From Bacillota bacterium (lineage in GTDB: Bacteria > Bacillota > Clostridia > Oscillospirales > Oscillospiraceae): a DNA stretch of 10,150 nt. Position 1 is the first letter of the stretch; each line of letters starts with the position of its first letter. The DNA lies in NCBI GenBank assembly GCA_023393155.1, contig JAEWML010000264.1, positions 1 through 10,150 on the forward strand, read 5' to 3'. Shown in pieces: positions 6,805 to 10,150 of the stretch. A model generated the notes under the pieces. It was given only the letters and a program-made list of their open reading frames with translations, did no database searches and had not been told where the DNA came from. The translations under genes were made by a program, and so were the position numbers.

Positions 6805-8886
6805 TTACAGCATCCCCATCAGGTTGAACCCGATAACCAGACCGGAGAACACGATGGACACGGTGGAGCAAAGCTTGATGAGGATGTTCAGGGAGGGACC
6901 GGAGGTGTCTTTGAAGGGATCGCCCACGGTGTCGCCCACAACGGCGGCCTTATGGCAGTCGGAGCCCTTTCCGCCGTGGTGTCCGGACTCAATGTATTTC
7001 TTGGCGTTGTCCCACGCGCCGCCGGCGTTGGACATGAACACCGCCATGGCAAAACCCGTGACGGACACGCCGCCAAGCAGTCCCACCACGCCCTCAGGAC
7101 CCAGAATCAGGCCGGTCAGAATGGGAACAATAATGGCAAGCAGGGCCGGGGCCACCATTTCCCGCAGCGCGCCCTTGGTGCAAAGGCTCACGCAGGAAGC
7201 GTAATCCGGGTCGGTGGTCCCCTCCATGATACCGGCAATCTCCCGGAACTGGCGGCGAACCTCCATCACGATGGACTGCGCGGCGGTCTGCACGGCGCTC
7301 ATGGTGAACGCGGAGAACACAAAGGTCAGCATAGCGCCGACAAACAGGCCTACCAGCACCCTAGGGCTGGTGATGGACAGGTCCATGGCAAAGCCCTTTT
7401 GCTCCACGATGTTCACATAGGACACCAGCAGGGCAAGAGCGGTGAGGGAGGCGGAGCCGATGGCAAAGCCCTTGCCGGTGGCGGCGGTGGTGTTGCCCAG
7501 AGAATCCAGCGCGTCGGTCCGCTCCCGGACCTCCTCAGGCAGGCCCGCCATTTCGGCGATGCCGCCCGCATTGTCGGCCACGGGACCGTAGGCGTCCGTC
7601 GCCAGGGTAATGCCCAGGGTGGACAGCATGCCCACCGCGGAGATGCCGATGCCGTACAGGCCTCTTGCAAAGTCGCCGCTGCCGGCGGCGAAGAAGCTGA
7701 TGATCACCGCCGCAGCCACAATGAGAATGGAAGCCGCCGTGGACCGCATACCCAAAGACAGGCCGCCGATAATGACGGTGGCGGAGCCGGTCTCAGAGGA
7801 GGCCGCCAGCTTCTGGGTGGGCTTGTAGGTATCGGAGGTGTAGTACTCCGTAAAATAGCCGATGGCGCAGCCGCCCACCAGACCGCAGAGAATGGCCACA
7901 TACACGCCCCAGTTGCCCACGGTGTACCAAGTCAGCGGCGCGGCCAGCACGGCGGAGAGCACGGCGGCAAGATACGTTCCGGTGCGCAGGGAGCGCAGAA
8001 GGGACATCTGGGTGGCGTCCTCCTTTGTTTTAACGAAAAAGGAGCCGATAATGGAGCACACGATGCCGCATACGGCAATTAGCACGGGCAGCAGCATCCC
8101 CGCATAGCCGTATCCGGCCACGGCGGACAGGGCAAAGGACGCCAGAATGGAACCCACATAGCTCTCGTACAGGTCCGCGCCCATACCGGCCACGTCGCCC
8201 ACGTTGTCGCCCACGTTGTCGGCAATGGTGGCGGGGTTGCGGGGGTCGTCCTCGGGAATACCGGCCTCAACCTTACCCACCAGATCCGCGCCCACGTCGG
8301 CCGCCTTGGTGTAGATTCCACCGCCCACGCGGGCAAACAGAGCCATGAAGGAAGCGCCCATGCCGTTCATCACCATGATGTTGGCAAGCTGGTTTGGATC
8401 GGTGATGCCGAACAGGCCGTGCAGCAAAAGGTACCACACGGAGATATCCAGCATACCAAGGCCCACCACGGTGAAGCCCATGACCGAACCGGAGGAGAAC
8501 GCCACCCGCAGGCCCTTATTCAGGCTTTCGGATGCGGCCTGCGCCGTGCGGGCGTTGGCATTGGTGGCAATCTTCATGCCGATAAAGCCCGCCAGCATGG
8601 ACCAGATGCCGCCGGTGAGGAAGGCAAACGGCGTGAATTTCGAGAGCATCTCCCCGCCGGAAGCAAAGGCCATCACCAGCAAAACGACAAATACCACGGC
8701 AAAGACCTTTGCCACGGTGGTATACTGGTGCTTCAGGTAGGCGTTGGCGCCCTCCCGGATAGCGGCCGCAATTTTCTGCATTTTCTCCGTTCCCTCGGAG
8801 TAGCTCATGACTTTTTTCTTTTGCACCCAAGCAAAGCCAAGCGCAAGCGCAAAGCCGACAAAGCCGATCCAGAACATGTTTTCCAT
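6805..8886 (-). CDS. hppA: Membrane-bound K+-stimulated pyrophosphate-energised sodium/proton pump
   Basis: 693 residues with about 16 membrane helices, the full length for prokaryotic M-PPases. It hydrolyses cytoplasmic pyrophosphate to two phosphates and pumps cations outward as a homodimer. Pyrophosphate and Mg2+ binding motifs are intact: DVGADLVGK at 197-205, the Asp-rich [21 protein letters not shown] at 211-231, and [15 protein letters not shown] at 651-665. The K+ signature [10 protein letters not shown] at 464-473 has Ala468 and Gly471 where K+-independent enzymes carry Lys at the first position, so this one should need K+. The gate segment DLYESY has Glu241 at the place typical of Na+-pumping members such as Thermotoga PPase, so Na+ is the likelier ion; some related enzymes pump H+ or both. 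Start ATG 8886 is preceded by GGAG seven bases upstream and AAGGAG slightly further. It is a single-gene unit with its own promoter and terminator. Confidence 0.96.
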   Translation of the reverse strand: MENMFWIGFVGFALALGFAWVQKKKVMSYSEGTEKMQKIAAAIREGANAYLKHQYTTVAKVFAVVFVVLLVMAFASGGEMLSKFTPFAFLTGGIWSMLAGFIGMKIATNANARTAQAASESLNKGLRVAFSSGSVMGFTVVGLGMLDISVWYLLLHGLFGITDPNQLANIMVMNGMGASFMALFARVGGGIYTKAADVGADLVGKVEAGIPEDDPRNPATIADNVGDNVGDVAGMGADLYESYVGSILASFALSAVAGYGYAGMLLPVLIAVCGIVCSIIGSFFVKTKEDATQMSLLRSLRTGTYLAAVLSAVLAAPLTWYTVGNWGVYVAILCGLVGGCAIGYFTEYYTSDTYKPTQKLAASSETGSATVIIGGLSLGMRSTAASILIVAAAVIISFFAAGSGDFARGLYGIGISAVGMLSTLGITLATDAYGPVADNAGGIAEMAGLPEEVRERTDALDSLGNTTAATGKGFAIGSASLTALALLVSYVNIVEQKGFAMDLSITSPRVLVGLFVGAMLTFVFSAFTMSAVQTAAQSIVMEVRRQFREIAGIMEGTTDPDYASCVSLCTKGALREMVAPALLAIIVPILTGLILGPEGVVGLLGGVSVTGFAMAVFMSNAGGAWDNAKKYIESGHHGGKGSDCHKAAVVGDTVGDPFKDTSGPSLNILIKLCSTVSIVFSGLVIGFNLMGML

Positions 8887-8945
8887 AGGTTTTCTCCACT
8901 CCTTTTTGTAGCCGTAATTCGTTAGCTATTTTTTACGTCGCAATT

Positions 8946-8973
8946 ATTTTAACATACGGAAATCTTTTTACAA
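8946..8973 (-). promoter_or_regulatory. Candidate hppA promoter
   Basis: Minus-strand TTGTAA (8973-8968), a 16-bp spacer, and TAAAAT (8951-8946) with TG one base before it (extended -10). The predicted start near 8939 leaves a leader of about 53 bases. Just upstream lies GATAG-N6-CTATC (8974-8989), a short inverted repeat that might be an operator. Confidence 0.5.
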
Positions 8974-8994
8974 GATAGTATTACCTATCCTTTT

Positions 8995-9018
8995 GCACGA
9001 AAACTTCCGTGCTTTTTT
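8995..9018 (+). terminator. Weak plus-facing terminator-like hairpin upstream of hppA
   Basis: GCACG (8995-8999) and CGTGC (9008-9012) form a 5-bp stem with an 8-base loop, followed by TTTTTT (9013-9018) on the plus strand. It would stop RNA travelling rightwards, antisense to hppA, but no plus-strand gene is seen upstream. The stem is short and this may be chance. Confidence 0.3.
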
Positions 9019-9040
9019 ATTAATATTCGGCTTTGCCTCC

Positions 9041-9090
9041 AAAAATGTAGAGAGACGGGCGCCTTTGACGTCCGTCTCTCATTGTTTTTT
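9041..9090. terminator. Intrinsic terminator of the IseA-like lipoprotein gene, bidirectional in shape
   Basis: GAGAGACGG (9050-9058) pairs perfectly with CCGTCTCTC (9072-9080). Three more pairs inside, including a wobble on one strand, extend the stem to about 12 bp with a 7-base loop. On the minus strand it is followed by TACATTTTT and on the plus strand by ATTGTTTTTT. It lies about 45 bases after the lipoprotein stop at 9125, which makes it that gene's terminator. Confidence 0.8.
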
Positions 9091-9124
9091 AAGAACTCCC
9101 GCAGAGGCCGCGCCCCGACGGGAC

Positions 9125-9793
9125 TTAGTATACCAGCTCAAAATCCGCGAATACCCAGCGGCCGTTCATCTCCCGGTAGGGGAACGCATAAAATTCAGCC
9201 CCGGTGACCGTGGCCTGATCTCTGTCCAGCAAATCCACCGTCACATTGATGAGGTAGGACCCATCCTCCTCCCGCTCCACGGCGGCGGAGGCGGCGCCCT
9301 TTCCCGTATCCGCCGGGCGGCCGTCGGGACGGGCGTACAGCGCGCCGTCAATGTCCCGGTATCGGGGGGCTGGCGCTTCCCGGTCCAGCAGGCGGGCAAT
9401 CACATCTTCTGAAAAAAGGCTTTCCAGATATGTCTCCAAATCGTTCAGCGTATAAAGCCCGGCGTACTCCACCCGCTGATAGTTAACCCCGTTTTCCTGC
9501 CGCACCGGTCCCACGCAGGGCAAAGGATTCAGCGCAAACCACTCGTATGCGGCCACGGCCCGATCATAGGCGGCAAGGACCTCCTCTTCCGTCAGCTCCC
9601 GGGCGCTGCCCGTGGTTTCCGCCGCGTTCATCATCTCCGCGGACCCGGCGGCATTCTCTTGCGGCGGATCGGAAACGAAGGTCACCTGCCCGCCGCCGGA
9701 GACGGCGGAGGAAACCGCCACTCCCTCCAAATCACCGCAGCCGGTCAGAAGCGCGGCAGACAAAAGCAGGGCGGCATATTTTTTTGCGTTCAT
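9125..9793 (-). CDS. Lipoprotein with IseA-like (DL-endopeptidase inhibitor) domain
   Basis: 222 residues. The start is ATG 9793, after a GGAGAGGAA ribosome binding site; the frame is open to 9922 but the longer version buries the signal peptide. Residues 1-19 are a lipoprotein signal: basic MNAKKY, a hydrophobic core, and lipobox LLTGC with Cys19 as the lipidated residue. A flexible Ser/Ala/Glu-rich linker runs to about residue 70. The rest resembles the IseA (YoeB) family: a helix with YEWFALNPL near 83-91, YTLNDLETYLESLFSEDVI near 114-132, YRDIDGALYA near 145-154 and a C-terminal strand FPYREMNGRWVFADFELVY. In Bacillus subtilis IseA inhibits the cell-wall DL-endopeptidases LytE, LytF and CwlS. 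If the match is right, this protein sits on the outer face of the membrane and may restrain cell-wall hydrolases. The lipoprotein call is firm; the family rests on recognition of the pattern from memory, and the inhibitor role is inferred. Confidence 0.75.
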   Translation of the reverse strand: MNAKKYAALLLSAALLTGCGDLEGVAVSSAVSGGGQVTFVSDPPQENAAGSAEMMNAAETTGSARELTEEEVLAAYDRAVAAYEWFALNPLPCVGPVRQENGVNYQRVEYAGLYTLNDLETYLESLFSEDVIARLLDREAPAPRYRDIDGALYARPDGRPADTGKGAASAAVEREEDGSYLINVTVDLLDRDQATVTGAEFYAFPYREMNGRWVFADFELVY

Positions 9794-9819
9794 GCGGGCG
9801 TTCCTCTCCCTCCTGCGGG

Positions 9820-9840
9820 TTTGGCGGGCGGTCCGCCAAA
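9820..9840 (-). promoter_or_regulatory. Leader hairpin upstream of the lipoprotein gene
   Basis: On the minus strand TTTGGCGG (9840-9833) and CCGCCAAA (9827-9820) form a perfect 8-bp stem around a 5-base loop ACCGC. It lies between the candidate -10 and the ribosome binding region of the lipoprotein gene, and there is no U run after it, so it is not a terminator. It might affect RNA stability or translation; as DNA it could be an operator. Confidence 0.5.
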
Positions 9841-9858
9841 ATTTCCCTTTGTGGTTTA

Positions 9859-9867
9859 AATATATCA
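9859..9867 (-). promoter_or_regulatory. Candidate extended -10 promoter of the lipoprotein gene
   Basis: Minus-strand TG-A-TATATT (9867-9859) is an extended -10 with five of six matches. The -35 position 17 bases upstream reads TGGATT, which is weak. The expected start is near 9852, just before the leader hairpin, giving a leader of about 60 bases. Confidence 0.45.
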
Positions 9868-9990
9868 CATCTGCGGGGGAAAATCCACTGATTTTTCCAA
9901 TTTTTCGCCTAAAAACAAGCAATTTTTTTATTTAAGTGGGGACACGGCTCCATTTATGCCCGCCGCGCCCCGCTTTGCTTCTAAAGCGCC

Positions 9991-10023
9991 AAAAAACGCC
10001 GCCGAGGCTTTCCCTCGCGGCGT
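9991..10023 (-). terminator. Intrinsic terminator facing the minus strand
   Basis: On the minus strand ACGCCGCGAGG (10023-10013) pairs with CCTCGGCGGCGT (10007-9996) with one bulged base, around a 5-base loop GAAAG, and runs into TTTTTT (9996-9991). It would end a minus-strand transcript entering from the right. It lies 10 bases after the TAG at 10034-10036. Confidence 0.75.
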
Positions 10024-10033
10024 CAAATTCATC

Positions 10034-10150
10034 CTATTTCGTCTTGTGCGGAAACGGCAGCGGCCTGCCGGGGCGCGTCCGCCGCCGGTTCAGGTCCAAT
10101 TTCTTCCCAAAATAGAAAAAACCCACGCTTTTACAAGCGCGGCTCCGTTG
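10034..10150 (-). CDS. Possible C-terminal end of an unidentified gene entering from the right edge
   Basis: An open frame runs from the right edge to TAG at 10036-10034, giving 38 residues with a basic end (KKLDLNRRRTRPGRP, then PHKTK). For it: a good terminator hairpin follows the stop by 10 bases, and most codons end in G or C as in the neighbouring genes. Against it: another terminator-like hairpin lies inside the frame at 10116-10142. I do not recognise the sequence, and it may be non-coding. Confidence 0.25.
   Translation of the reverse strand, partial: QRSRACKSVGFFYFGKKLDLNRRRTRPGRPLPFPHKTK
10116..10142 (-). terminator. Second intrinsic terminator facing the minus strand, at the right edge
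   Basis: On the minus strand CCGCGCTT (10142-10135) pairs with AAGCGTGG (10130-10123) around the loop GTAA, with one G-U wobble, and is followed by G and TTTTTT (10121-10116). The wobble position would be an A-C mismatch in plus-strand RNA, so the hairpin is better formed in the minus direction. It probably ends a gene lying just beyond the right edge. Confidence 0.65.

Larger units (their letters stand above)
9794..10150. other. Right-end region without a confident gene
   Basis: This 357-bp stretch holds the lipoprotein promoter and leader hairpin, an AT-rich pocket at about 9880-9945, a small perfect hairpin CGCTTT-N6-AAAGCG (9971-9988), and two terminator-like structures that face the minus strand. 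I see no complete gene. A 38-codon minus-strand frame reaches in from the right edge and is listed separately as a weak candidate. Confidence 0.6.

Noticed and set aside
6584..6871. 95-codon minus-strand frame between hppA and the patatin gene
   Set aside because: It overlaps the end of hppA in another frame and runs through the hppA terminator and the patatin promoter.
6065..7204. 379-codon open frame on the plus strand
   Set aside because: It crosses the end of the patatin gene, an intergenic region with promoter and terminator structures, and the end of hppA; composition is unlike a protein and no motif is seen.
6952..8082. 376-codon open frame on the plus strand inside hppA
   Set aside because: It is exactly antisense to a strongly conserved gene, is very rich in Gly, His and Arg with no domain, and arises from G+C-rich codon bias. 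The hppA strand has all family motifs.
8190..8230. Tandem-looking repeat of GTCGCCCACGTTGT
   Set aside because: It encodes the conserved DNVGDNVGD pyrophosphate-binding motif of HppA and is explained by protein function.
9794..9922. Longer version of the lipoprotein starting at 9922
   Set aside because: It would place 43 polar residues before a clear lipoprotein signal peptide and runs through the candidate promoter and leader hairpin.
9957..10150. Plus-strand open frame running off the right edge
   Set aside because: It crosses two terminator hairpins, has no convincing ribosome binding site, and its residues follow simple G+C-rich bias.
1..10150. CRISPR array, transposon, phage, toxin-antitoxin or other mobile system
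   Set aside because: No regularly spaced repeats, transposase, integrase, phage structural gene or small toxin-antitoxin pair is visible; the genes present are ordinary chromosomal families with uniform composition.

Overview
The window looks like chromosomal housekeeping DNA from a Gram-positive anaerobe of the Clostridia, most likely the Oscillospirales (gut Oscillospiraceae type). This rests on the G+C-rich coding sequence with strong AGGAGG-like ribosome binding sites, the clostridial style of FtsH with an Asn-rich N-terminus, a K+-dependent and probably Na+-pumping membrane pyrophosphatase, a Na/Pi cotransporter fused to a PhoU-like domain, and a lipoprotein resembling the IseA autolysin inhibitor. 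The taxonomic placement is an inference from protein style, not from a search.

Layout from left to right. The left edge cuts a minus-strand gene for a very acidic protein I do not recognise. It lies 45 bp downstream of rlmB (23S rRNA 2'-O-methyltransferase, minus), so the two are probably cotranscribed. A divergent intergenic region carries back-to-back promoters and a perfect inverted repeat, then ftsH (plus), the only clear plus-strand gene. A perfect 12-bp hairpin flanked by A and T runs ends ftsH and probably also the convergent Na/Pi cotransporter gene (minus). Next come a patatin-like phospholipase gene (minus), the pyrophosphatase gene hppA (minus), and an IseA-like lipoprotein gene (minus). 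The right 350 bp holds a promoter, a leader hairpin and two terminator-like hairpins, plus at most the tail of a gene entering from the right.

How the genes fit together. Each gene from the cotransporter rightwards appears to have its own promoter, and hppA and the lipoprotein gene have their own terminators, so this is a string of single-gene units rather than one operon. A loose theme is the cell envelope and ion and phosphate economy: FtsH for membrane protein quality control, HppA making Pi and a cation gradient from PPi, the cotransporter using a Na+ gradient to move Pi, and a lipoprotein that may restrain cell-wall hydrolases. The functional link between HppA and the cotransporter is inference only.

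I see no CRISPR array, transposase, phage gene, rRNA or tRNA, and no convincing new biological system. The points most worth checking are small ones: the unidentified acidic protein, the inverted repeat between rlmB and ftsH, hairpins at promoters and leaders, and the doubled terminators at the right end.
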